This document shows, piece by piece, positions 31,852 to 39,228 of a stretch of DNA of 64,000 nucleotides (within the stretch, counting starts at the first letter, position 1; each line of letters starts with the position of its first letter). The stretch lies in the NCBI GenBank assembly GCA_903884455.1, contig CAISEW010000037.1:16161-80160 (forward strand). Reading direction: 5' to 3'. Source of the stretch: an uncultured Chloroflexota bacterium. Its GTDB lineage: Bacteria > Chloroflexota > Dehalococcoidia > GIF9 > AB-539-J10. Position numbers and translations under genes: made by a program. The notes beneath the pieces are model-generated. The model made no database searches. It was not told where the DNA came from and saw nothing but the letters and a program-made list of their open reading frames with translations.

Positions 31852-32916
31852 TCATAAGCTGGTGACAAAACCATATAACAATCCTGCTGCAGTACAGCAT
31901 GCGATTATGATAACCACATACCAGAGAAGCCTCTTGTTTCCAATCATCTGCCGGACGACAAGCATACTGGGCAGAGAAATCACCGGGTCAGCAAGTAAGT
32001 AGGCCAGCAGAGGTCCTCTCCCCACGCCAAGGTCTAGAAACAAACGTGCCATGGGCACCTCCACCAGCGTTGGGAAGTACGCGACAACCCCAAACAAGAC
32101 TGCTGCCAGCGTGGCCCCCACCGTTGTAGTTCCGAAATGCTGACTGACGAACTCAGCCGGAATGACTACCCGAAGCATACCTGCCACAAAAACACCCACC
32201 AACAACAAGGGAATAATGGTACGGACAAAAAACCATGTTTCCCGCATCCAGCTCAGCACGTCATCTCGACTTAATGCACGCCGAGCTACAAATATAAGTG
32301 CTATCAAGAGCGGAGCAAGCCCGATCAATTTCACTTTAAGAATGGTTATCGCAGGGGAAGCCCCCCACAGCAAGATGGCAAGCAGGAGCCCAAAGAACAC
32401 CCAGAGCCACTTTGAGGTAGGGCTATTTCCAGCCAGGGGGAAGGTCTGTCCTGTTGCCACATCGGCTGCGTTCCCAGATATTTTGTCGGGGAATAGAGCA
32501 GCCATGCTGGTGCCGATGATAATGGCGAAGCCGATAGAAAGGATGATTCGGGCCAGGGCAACATCTATACCAATCAGGGTTGAGGTATAGATGATGGCCA
32601 GGATATTGGTAGCTGGGGCAGTATAGAGAAAAACAATTGCTGGTCCAAGGCCAGCCCCGCTTTTCCGTATCCCGGCAAACAGCGGCAAAATAGTACAGGA
32701 GCAAACAGCCAGGCAGAGTCCAGCAGCAACCGACATAGTATAAGAAATATGCTTTGGTGCGCGCGGCCCGAGGTAGCGGAGGATTTTATCTTTGGGGAAA
32801 AGCGCGTACAGTGCCCCGGCTAAGAAGAAAGCAGGCACCACAAAGGGAAGATGAACCAGGAGATAATCCTTGAGAGTAGCTACGCCGCCTTTAAGAAGCT
32901 CGATAGCTAATATCAT
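31852..32916 (-). CDS. ArsP/DUF318-family permease
   Basis: 354 residues, about 9-10 membrane segments. 'CLAVCSCTILPLFAGIRKSGAGLGPAIVFLYTAPATNILAI' (about 68-108) includes the CxCxxxP-type motif typical of ArsP and related metal permeases. The second repeat has 'VAYFPTLVEVPMARLFLDLGVGRGPLLAYLLADPVISLPS'. ArsP exports trivalent organoarsenicals; relatives handle Cu or Zn. Co-occurrence with ArsM nearby supports methylarsenite export. It is the first gene after arsR in its unit. Confidence 0.85.
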   Translation of the reverse strand: MILAIELLKGGVATLKDYLLVHLPFVVPAFFLAGALYALFPKDKILRYLGPRAPKHISYTMSVAAGLCLAVCSCTILPLFAGIRKSGAGLGPAIVFLYTAPATNILAIIYTSTLIGIDVALARIILSIGFAIIIGTSMAALFPDKISGNAADVATGQTFPLAGNSPTSKWLWVFFGLLLAILLWGASPAITILKVKLIGLAPLLIALIFVARRALSRDDVLSWMRETWFFVRTIIPLLLVGVFVAGMLRVVIPAEFVSQHFGTTTVGATLAAVLFGVVAYFPTLVEVPMARLFLDLGVGRGPLLAYLLADPVISLPSMLVVRQMIGNKRLLWYVVIIIACCTAAGLLYGFVTSL

Positions 32917-32968
32917 ATCCTAGAATTTCCCTCCCAAATACGCATAAGCACAAATAACTACCCAAAAA

Positions 32969-33319
32969 CTATCGGTGCATAGCCCTTGGGCCGACTCGCA
33001 CAGCGTGACTTAATCTCTCTCTGTCCTGAGATATAATCTCCTCATTAAAGAGGGAATCGCGGAGCAGTTCAATTAGGGGCGCAGCATAGCTACTGGTCGC
33101 TTGCTCGGCGATAGAATAGACCACCCAGGGCCCGTCTCTCCTGGATTTGATAAAGCCAGCATCTTCGAGGACACGCAGGTTGCGCGAAGCGCGGGACTGA
33201 GAGATGTCCAATGCCTGCATAACCTCACAGACACAGCACTCTCTTTCCAGGAGGACTTTCAAAATCCTTATCCTGGTTTCATCAGACAAAGCCTTAAACA
33301 ACTTCGCAAAATCTCTCAT
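32969..33319 (-). CDS. arsR: ArsR-family metalloregulator (unit 1)
   Basis: 116 residues. A winged helix with 'LFKALSDETRIRILKVLLERECCVCEVMQALDISQSRASRNLRVLEDAGF'. The Cys triplet 'ECCVCEV' (about 26-32) in the alpha-3 region matches the classic As(III) site of ArsR. It should repress its own operon (arsR, permease, thioredoxin, small proteins, ACR3, ArsFG) and release it on arsenite. A 24-bp palindrome lies 16 bp before its start codon. Confidence 0.92.
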   Translation of the reverse strand: MRDFAKLFKALSDETRIRILKVLLERECCVCEVMQALDISQSRASRNLRVLEDAGFIKSRRDGPWVVYSIAEQATSSYAAPLIELLRDSLFNEEIISQDRERLSHAVRVGPRAMHR

Positions 33320-33335
33320 TGTTGGGCCTTGTTAT

Positions 33336-33359
33336 ATGTGGATATTCGAATATCCACAT
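33336..33359. promoter_or_regulatory. ArsR operator, unit 1
   Basis: A perfect 24-bp palindrome with centre TTCGAA and arms ATGTGGATA/TATCCACAT. It lies just downstream of the -10 box of the promoter at 33370-33398, so bound ArsR would block the polymerase. Confidence 0.85.
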
Positions 33360-33369
33360 TAGGTTAAAC

Positions 33370-33398
33370 ATTTTATCCCGGAAGATCTTGACTGTCAA
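33370..33398 (-). promoter_or_regulatory. Promoter of the arsR-permease-acr3 unit
   Basis: TTGACA (33398-33393), 17-bp spacer, TAAAAT (33375-33370) on the minus strand. Predicted start is about 33363, next to the operator. Confidence 0.8.
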
Positions 33399-33413
33399 GC
33401 CATCTCATCTTAT

Positions 33414-33731
33414 TTAATGCGGCTCCTGGATGCCCAGAACAGTCAGTCGGCTAAGGCATTTTATGCCTCTAACGCCGGAAGGAGCGAAAATCATCGAGCC
33501 TGGTTCAGCATCCCACTGTTTTTCGCCGGCGGTAAAGGTGCCCTTTCCTGATACTACATAGAACAAGACATCGTAAGGCTCATCATGAGGGGGTATTTCG
33601 TATCCACTGTCCAAACATATGACCACTACGTTGAAGTGCCTTCCCTTGAATATGTCTTTCTTTACTTTATCACCAGGTATAAATTCTAGGAAATGGTGAA
33701 GGTCGTACTTTTGCTCCGCTCCCATTTTCAT
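33414..33731 (-). CDS. Small cupin-domain protein
   Basis: 105 residues forming one cupin barrel: 'YEIPPHDEPYDVLFYVVSGKGTF' (about 47-69) holds the His/Glu-like metal positions with HxxxxD in place of HxH, and 'EPGSMIFAPSGVRGI' is motif 2. No enzyme assignment is possible. It is the last gene of the arsM unit; GGAGG precedes the ATG region. It may bind metal or a small ligand in arsenic handling. Confidence 0.72.
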   Translation of the reverse strand: MKMGAEQKYDLHHFLEFIPGDKVKKDIFKGRHFNVVVICLDSGYEIPPHDEPYDVLFYVVSGKGTFTAGEKQWDAEPGSMIFAPSGVRGIKCLSRLTVLGIQEPH

Positions 33732-33754
33732 CTCCAGTTTCCTCCAGACTCACA

Positions 33755-34510
33755 TCATATTCTCCTGGGCATTGTCTTCTGATGTAGTTTCAGGGCCACC
33801 ACTAGAAAAAGAGAGGTGAAAGCCAGCAAAGCTAGAAGATCCACAGCTACGGGCAGATGGCCCCGCCCTTGGATACTGTATCGGGCGATGTCGGTAAAGT
33901 AAGTCAGGGGTGAAATGTAGGCAACTGCCTGCCCCCAAGCAGGTAGTTCGTCCAGCGGAATGAAGATACCGCTAATGAACACTACCGGGAATTTCACCAC
34001 GGAGGCAATCATGTTGATCGTAGCTGGCAGGTTAGTGGGAGGAATAGAGAAAACAGGGCCCAAAGAGGCAAAGCAAAGGGCCGCCAGAATTACCGCTATG
34101 GCGAAGATGAGAGGGCTTGCTACTGTGATTCCTAGAAAGAGACCAAGAATGATGGGCACCAGTGAGATACCTAGCCCGAAGGCAAAGGAAGCGAGGATGT
34201 CTCCTACGATAATGGTCTCGATCCTCACTGGGCAGGACATGAGCCGCTCCAGCGTTTTGGCCTGCGCCTCCCAGGGCACCACTATCGGCGATATTGAGGT
34301 AGCGGTGAAGAAGAGGACCATGCCCAGGAGTCCGGGTATCATGAAATCAACAGACAGATGTCTGCCGATAGTGAAGGAAAGGAATAGGAAAACGGGGAAG
34401 AGGACACCGAAGATTATTACCGGCCCCTTGGAATAGTAGATGCGGATATCCTTGCGTGCTATTACCAGGGAGCGGCGCATCTGCTCTCTCACTAAAGCCG
34501 TCTCAGGCAT
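33755..34510 (-). CDS. ABC-2 permease of the arsM unit
   Basis: 251 residues with six membrane segments. 'DIRIYYSKGPVIIFGVLFPVFLFLSFTIG' (about 20-48) and 'WEAQAKTLERLMSCPVRIETIIVGDILA' (about 78-105) are the family's conserved first loop. Later 'FISGIFIPLDELPAWGQAVAYISPLTYFTDIARY' is the signature tail. It overlaps the ATPase gene by 8 bp. An ABC-2 exporter in an arsM operon is unusual; it might export methylated arsenic, lipids or thiol conjugates. Confidence 0.85.
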   Translation of the reverse strand: MPETALVREQMRRSLVIARKDIRIYYSKGPVIIFGVLFPVFLFLSFTIGRHLSVDFMIPGLLGMVLFFTATSISPIVVPWEAQAKTLERLMSCPVRIETIIVGDILASFAFGLGISLVPIILGLFLGITVASPLIFAIAVILAALCFASLGPVFSIPPTNLPATINMIASVVKFPVVFISGIFIPLDELPAWGQAVAYISPLTYFTDIARYSIQGRGHLPVAVDLLALLAFTSLFLVVALKLHQKTMPRRI

Positions 34511-35438
34511 GCTCAGTCTCCTTCTCAGTCAGCGCCACAAAGGCGTCTTCCAGAGAGGGGACAAGTATATTAAGGGATATCACTTTCAGACCATGTGAGC
34601 TGGAGTAGTTGGCCAGGGACACCACTAGTTCCCCGGGGTTGGCGGTGTACAGCCGGTACTTGTCACCGAGCTTCTTTACTGCATTCACGCCAGGAATATT
34701 CGCCAGGACTTCGGGGCTCACCATATTATCAAAGCTGACCTCAACCGAATGCATGCCACTCGTGGCCATCCTTAGCTTTTCCGGGGCATCTATGGCTACT
34801 ATGTTCCCCTTGTCGATGATGGCAACCCGGTCACAGAGCTGGTTTGCCTCATCCATATCATGGGTGGTGAGGAATATGGTCTTACCCTTGGCATTGAGAC
34901 TCTGAAGCAGGTCTTTGATAAGGCGGGCGCTCTGCACATCCAGACCAGAGGTTGGCTCATCCAAGAATAGCACTTCAGGGTCGCTTACCAACGCCATACA
35001 CAAAATCAGGCGCTGCTTCATTCCCTTAGAATATGTCTTTACTAGACTGTGCTTTCGAGGGTAAAGCCCCATTTCCTGCATCAGGCTGATACCTCTTTCC
35101 CGTGCCACGCTGGCCGGAATTCCGTAAAGTTCAGCCATCAGCATAAGGTTATCCCAGCCTGACAGGTCAGCGTAAGCGTTGGCCATCTCTGGGACTACCC
35201 CCGTTACCTGCTTTGCTTTCAGGCTGCCCGCCTTATATTCCAGGATTGAAGCACTCCCTTCATCTGCTATTACTACACCCGTCAACATCCTGACAGTAGT
35301 CGTCTTGCCAGCACCATTGGGCCCCAGAAAGCCAAAAAGCTCTCCCCTCCCGACGGTAAAGCTTATGTGGTCAACCGCCAGGAGTTGACCATAATACTTG
35401 CTCAAATTGGCTACCTGGATAGCAACGTCATTATTCAT
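34503..35438 (-). CDS. ABC exporter ATP-binding protein of the arsM unit
   Basis: 311 residues. Walker A 'GPNGAGKTTTVRMLTG' (about 38-53), signature 'YSKGMKQRLILCMALV', Walker B 'VLFLDEPTSGLDV' and H-loop 'TTHDMDEANQLC' are present. A C-terminal domain of about 85 residues follows, as in DrrA/CcmA-like exporters. It is coupled to arsM by a 4-bp overlap at its start and to the permease by an 8-bp overlap at its end. The substrate is inferred only from position. Confidence 0.9.
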   Translation of the reverse strand: MNNDVAIQVANLSKYYGQLLAVDHISFTVGRGELFGFLGPNGAGKTTTVRMLTGVVIADEGSASILEYKAGSLKAKQVTGVVPEMANAYADLSGWDNLMLMAELYGIPASVARERGISLMQEMGLYPRKHSLVKTYSKGMKQRLILCMALVSDPEVLFLDEPTSGLDVQSARLIKDLLQSLNAKGKTIFLTTHDMDEANQLCDRVAIIDKGNIVAIDAPEKLRMATSGMHSVEVSFDNMVSPEVLANIPGVNAVKKLGDKYRLYTANPGELVVSLANYSSSHGLKVISLNILVPSLEDAFVALTEKETEHA

Positions 35439-36193
35439 TTATATGCCCTAACTGTGATGCTCAGAAGCTTAGTCAGGGCTTGGCTTCCCTCGCCTTCTAT
35501 ATAAAACTCCTTGCTGGACAGCACCTGCACATTTTCAAAGCCGGATTCCTTTATCTCTCTCAGGTATTCCTGGTGTTCCAAAGCCCCGCCGATACAACAT
35601 GCCCAGGCATTCGAGTCACTCTTTATCTCATTAGGGAGCGCTCCCTCCGAGACAATATCAGAAACCGTGAGCCTTCCGCCAGGCTTCAGGGCTCGGTAAG
35701 CTTCCCGGAAGACCTTAGATTTATCCGGTGAGAGATTAATAACGCAGTTGCTGATAATGGCATCCACAGATTCATCCTCGACTGGGAGTTTCTCAATTTC
35801 CCCCAGGCGAAACTCAACATTGTGGTAGCCATGATCCCTGGCGATACTTTTTGCCTTATCCACCATCTCCTCCGTCATATCAACCCCGATAACCCTGCCG
35901 GTGGGGCCAACTTTATTAGCTGCCAGGAACACATCTACCCCGGCTCCCGACCCTAAATCCAGGACTACCTCACCCGCTTGGAGGTCTGCTATGGCGGTGG
36001 GGTTACCACACCCCAACCCCATAATTGCCTCTTCTGGAACATGTTCCAAATCCTCTGTCGAATATCCGATAACCTTAGCTTGCAACAAAGAACTGCTCCC
36101 GCAGGCACAACTTGGGCAGCAGCTCTCTTGGGCTTGCTTAGCTATCTGGGCATATCTCCCCTTCACCACCTCTTTGATTTTCTTCTTTTCCAT
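35435..36193 (-). CDS. arsM: Arsenite S-adenosylmethionine methyltransferase ArsM
   Basis: 252 residues. 'VVLDLGSGAGVDVFLAANKVGPTGRVIGVDMT' (about 76-107) is the SAM-binding motif. The As(III)-binding cysteines are C62 ('GLGCGNP'), C150 ('ISNCVINL') and one of C199/C200 ('NAWACCIGG'). An extra Cys cluster 'CCPSCACG' lies at 25-32. It methylates arsenite to mono- and dimethyl arsenicals. GGAGG precedes the ATG, which lies inside the end of the arsR gene. The product fits the ArsP-like permease in the adjacent unit. Confidence 0.93.
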   Translation of the reverse strand: MEKKKIKEVVKGRYAQIAKQAQESCCPSCACGSSSLLQAKVIGYSTEDLEHVPEEAIMGLGCGNPTAIADLQAGEVVLDLGSGAGVDVFLAANKVGPTGRVIGVDMTEEMVDKAKSIARDHGYHNVEFRLGEIEKLPVEDESVDAIISNCVINLSPDKSKVFREAYRALKPGGRLTVSDIVSEGALPNEIKSDSNAWACCIGGALEHQEYLREIKESGFENVQVLSSKEFYIEGEGSQALTKLLSITVRAYK

Positions 36194-36497
36194 AATTCAC
36201 CTCCTGACATTTGCACAGCAATAGCTCTTTCATGAGAGCTTCGCAGTCAATAATTAACCTGGCTAATCTGGCATCCGTAAGCTTATAGTAAACCTTTTGA
36301 GCTTCTTGCCTCTCTTTCACAATGTTACATTCCTTAAGGGCTCTCAGGTGGTGCGAAATCAGGGATTGTTCCTTATTCAGAACGCAGGCGAGTTCACCAA
36401 CGCACCTCTCGCCCTCAGCCAGCAGCTTAAGTATCTGGAGTCTTGTCGGCTCCCCAACACACCTCAGAAATCTTGATTGGTCTTCCAGTACTGTCAT
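36138..36497 (-). CDS. arsR: ArsR-family regulator (unit 2)
   Basis: 119 residues. Winged helix 'LRCVGEPTRLQILKLLAEGERCVGELACVLNKEQSLISHHLRALKECNIV' with Cys at about 32, 37 and 56. These differ from the ECCVC triplet of the first ArsR, so it may sense a different species such as a methylated arsenical. A second Cys pair, 'LLCKCQEV', is near the C-terminus. Its 3' end overlaps arsM by 56 bp in another frame. It should repress the arsM-ABC-cupin unit through the long palindrome just upstream. Confidence 0.9.
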   Translation of the reverse strand: MTVLEDQSRFLRCVGEPTRLQILKLLAEGERCVGELACVLNKEQSLISHHLRALKECNIVKERQEAQKVYYKLTDARLARLIIDCEALMKELLLCKCQEVNYGKEENQRGGEGEICPDS

Positions 36498-36501
36498 ATG
36501 A

Positions 36502-36546
36502 ATCTCCGTTTATATGAATTATAATTCATATAAACGGAGATGTCAA
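36502..36546 (-). promoter_or_regulatory. Consensus promoter inside a 40-bp perfect palindrome (ArsR operator, unit 2)
   Basis: 36502-36541 is perfectly self-complementary over 40 bp (arms begin ATCTCCGTTTATATGAAT). Overlaid on it is TTGACA (36546-36541), 17-bp spacer, TATAAT (36523-36518), the full sigma-70 consensus. The -10 box is at the dyad centre. GGAG inside the right arm serves as ribosome site for arsR. Confidence 0.9.
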
Positions 36547-36635
36547 CAAGTCTTAAATGGGGTAGTGCCGTAGACATCCAACAGACTGGATGGAATGAGA
36601 GGAAAACAAAGCTGAATGCTAAGCCTGTTTTTTGT

Positions 36636-36990
36636 CATTGCGAGCACCTGAAAGGTGTGTGGCAATCTCAAGGGATTGCCACCTGGAGTTTACCCTGAGC
36701 GGAGGTGAGATTCTTCGCCTTCGACTCAGAATGACAAAAGGGAAAGGGCTCGCAATGACAAGGGAGTGGAGATTCTCTTTTCCCCTCCAGCCGCTATAAA
36801 AAAGTGTCAAATCCCCTAAACTTTAATAGGAATTTAATATTTAGATGTTATGATGTAATTGGGTTTTGTATTGGCCCTCCCCTTCTGTCATTGTGAGGCT
36901 GACGAAGTCAGCCGAAGTAATCTCGTGGAGGGGTAATGAGATTGCCATGCCCCGAAAAGTTGGGGCTCCCAGTGACAAAAAACGAGTGGG
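36636..36990. repeat. Hairpin repeats between arsR and binding protein B
   Basis: 'GTCATTGCGAGCACCTGAAAGGTGTGTGGCAATCTC' type unit at 36636-36670, a 'GAGATTCTTCGCC...TCAGAATGACA' unit at 36708-36736, and 'GTCATTGTGAGGCTGACGAAGTCAGCCGAAGTAATCTC' at 36888-36924. The stretch 36547-37042 holds only these and the AT-rich element below. Confidence 0.85.
36801..36862 (+). repeat. Direct repeat left of binding protein B
   Basis: About 62 bp with core CTTTAATAGGAATTTAATAT then TTAGATGTTATGA. An almost identical copy lies at 38814-38878 beyond the gene, same orientation. Confidence 0.85.
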
Positions 36991-37042
36991 GGCGAAGCTT
37001 GGCTAATAAATAAGGGAAGTACGAGAATGTCAAGACTCGAAA

Positions 37043-37185
37043 CAGAAAGGGAGATGGGTCTGTGTTATAGTGTATAGAGATTAGGTTGCTGGAGGCAACT
37101 GGTTGTTGACCGGTTTCTTCTAGCACCAGTGGCTAGCTCCGATGAAATCGGAACAGCTGCAAACCAAGAAGAAGGTTGATACGCA
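37043..37185 (+). promoter_or_regulatory. Conserved hairpin leader, copy B
   Basis: Outer stem TGCTGGA/TCTAGCA (37087-37093 with 37119-37125), inner stem AACTGGT/ACCGGTT (37097-37103 with 37109-37115), then TCCGAT-GAA-ATCGGA (37138-37152) and the ribosome site. Compared with copy A, stems keep pairing through G-T/G-C changes. A TATAGA box (37074-37079) is a likely -10. Confidence 0.7.
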
Positions 37186-38757
37186 GTGAAAAGAATTGTT
37201 TTCCTGATTATGGCCATTCTTTTGGTGATAGGGTTTGTCTTACCGGGCTGTGGTGAAGCAAAACCCGAGCCAGTACTCTATGTCTTTGAAGGTGGGAAGA
37301 TTAATGTCGGTATAGCCGGGGAACTGAATTGCACGGCTGGTGCGATGCAGTGGGCAGGCGCCATGCTGGCGCAGGATGCAATCAACCGCAATGGTGGGAT
37401 AGACATAGACGGCGTGTCCCAGATCTTGGAGTTGGTTCCCATAGAGACCGGTGAAGAAACCGTGGACCCTAGTGGTCTCACTGGCGTATCGGCTCTTACG
37501 GCAGCGATAGATGGCGTGGACTTCATCCTCGGCGGTTTCCGACCAGAAGCCGTTGAGGTCTACCGAGATGTGGCTATGGAGAAGGGGGTGATTTTCATCA
37601 ACTGTGGTGCTGCCACAGAGACGTTACAGCACAGCGTAGTCGATGATTACGCGAGCTACCGGTTCTGGTTCAAGGGCATGCCGTCCAATGAGTATTTTTT
37701 GGGCCAGAGCGTTGTGAGGACACTGGGAGCGGTCGCAATAAAGCTCAGAGAGAAAATGGGAGTAGCAGCTAATTATACGCTGAATGCCACCATAGTCGCT
37801 GACAATTTGGCATGGGCCTATGAGCAAGTAACTGTTATTGGGAAACTGCTACCGAGTGTAGGCGTGAATCTTACCCGCAGCTTCTGGGTATCTTCCAAAG
37901 GAGACTCAGCGGAAATGGTATCTACACTGACCTCGATAGCAGGCTTAGATCCCCAGTTTATCATCCCCATATTCTCCGCAGATGCTGGCGCTCTCTATGA
38001 TGTGCTGCGTGCATCCTATGTACCGAATGCTATGTCGGTAGGTATTAACGTAATGGCCCAGCTAAAGGCCCCTTGGGGTGCCGGCAACCTTACCACACCT
38101 CCTCCTGGCGGCCCTGCTTGTGCTAATGAAGTTATACTGGATACCTGGGCGGAGGGCTTAAATCAAACCACCAAGACGGGACCTTTCCTTACTGCGTTCA
38201 TGAACTCTACCTCAGGAGAGTACCCACTCAATGCCGCAGCTACCTATGATGCGCTTTTTAGTCTGAAAGCAGCCATTGAAGCAGTGGCGTGGTACGATGC
38301 GGTTAACGGAACTGCATACGCAAAGGCTGATGACATTATTCAATGGCTGGAAGATCCGGCAAACGCCCGGGTGACCACGACTGGCAACACTACCTATTAT
38401 CCCAGGCCGGGAACCAAGGCCGCTGGGAAGCCGGCACTCACCGAGGCCCAGGTACGCTTGTTGTATGATCTTGATAGCTATAACTATACGTATACATATG
38501 ATGCGAAAGACTGGACAATGCCGGCACATACCACTCACGATCTGGCCTACGGTCCTGGCCTATTGACCGGCATTGGCGCCCAGTGGCAGTGGGATGCAAC
38601 GGCTGGTCGGTGGAAGAAGGTGGGCATCTGGCCAATGGATTTCGGAGACGAGTACGACGAGGCATTGACTGACCAGTACGGCTGCTGGAACTTTGCGTAC
38701 AACGGTACGATGGCCCTCGTAATACCACAGAATGTAATCAACCACCACAAGCCGTAG
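37186..38757 (+). CDS. Liv-type substrate-binding lipoprotein (copy B)
   Basis: 523 residues, GTG start. The signal 'VKRIVFLIMAILLVIGFVLPGC' ends in a lipobox, so this copy is lipid-anchored, unlike copy A. Then 'INVGIAGELNCTAGAMQWAGAMLAQDAINRNGG' opens a type I binding fold. It shares with copy A the 'LNQTTKTGPFLTAF' and 'DWTMPAHTTHDLAYGPGLLTGIGAQWQW' type C-terminal blocks. No transporter genes are adjacent, so it may feed the livFGHM system or be an orphan sensor. It is bracketed by direct repeats and shares the leader of copy A. Confidence 0.85.
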   Translation: MKRIVFLIMAILLVIGFVLPGCGEAKPEPVLYVFEGGKINVGIAGELNCTAGAMQWAGAMLAQDAINRNGGIDIDGVSQILELVPIETGEETVDPSGLTGVSALTAAIDGVDFILGGFRPEAVEVYRDVAMEKGVIFINCGAATETLQHSVVDDYASYRFWFKGMPSNEYFLGQSVVRTLGAVAIKLREKMGVAANYTLNATIVADNLAWAYEQVTVIGKLLPSVGVNLTRSFWVSSKGDSAEMVSTLTSIAGLDPQFIIPIFSADAGALYDVLRASYVPNAMSVGINVMAQLKAPWGAGNLTTPPPGGPACANEVILDTWAEGLNQTTKTGPFLTAFMNSTSGEYPLNAAATYDALFSLKAAIEAVAWYDAVNGTAYAKADDIIQWLEDPANARVTTTGNTTYYPRPGTKAAGKPALTEAQVRLLYDLDSYNYTYTYDAKDWTMPAHTTHDLAYGPGLLTGIGAQWQWDATAGRWKKVGIWPMDFGDEYDEALTDQYGCWNFAYNGTMALVIPQNVINHHKP

Positions 38758-38813
38758 AGCACCCAGCGCAATGATAGTGGTGAGAAGATTCTCTTTCCCC
38801 CTCTAGCCCACTA

Positions 38814-38878
38814 AGAAAGTGTCACATCCCCCTAAACTTTAATAGGAATTTAATATTTAGATGTTATGATTTAATTGG
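38814..38878 (+). repeat. Direct repeat right of binding protein B
   Basis: Nearly identical to 36801-36862 (only a few mismatches in about 60 bp), same orientation. Confidence 0.85.
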
Positions 38879-38899
38879 TTTTGCTTTTTGCATCGACAT

Positions 38900-39130
38900 C
38901 TTCTTTCTGTCGTTTCGGGGCTGATTTTAGCCAGCCGAAGCAATCCCCGAAGGGGAAATCCTAAATTCCAAGCACGAAATCCTAAACAATATCAAAACCC
39001 AAAATACAAAGGCTCAAGACGTTTAGGATTTTGAATTTTTATATTTGGGTTTGTTTAGAGTTTAGAAATTAGAATTTGGGATTTAGCCAAGGGATTGCCA
39101 CGCCCCGACAAGTCGGGGCTCGCAATGACA
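38900..39130. repeat. Composite repeat before thi4
   Basis: A 'GTCGTTTCGGGGCTGA...GCCGAAGCAATCC' unit, then an AT-rich inverted block ('AAATCCTAAACA' with 'TTTAGGATTT') and 'TTTAGCCAAGGGATTGCCACGCCCCGACAAGTCGGGGCTCGCAATGAC' type unit to 39128. The gap 38758-39228 has no gene; no TPP-riboswitch motif was found ahead of thi4. Confidence 0.8.
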
Positions 39131-39228
39131 AAAACCTCAAGTGGCTAGACATTGCTTGCCAACAGGGGTATACTAGCTGGCACGTCTTCAAAGCCGCCGC
39201 TTGAGTAGCTAGAAGAGGCTGATTAAGG

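Noticed and set aside
39130-39228. TPP riboswitch before thi4
   Set aside because: No CTGAGA or ACCTGATCTGG-like blocks are seen in the leader.
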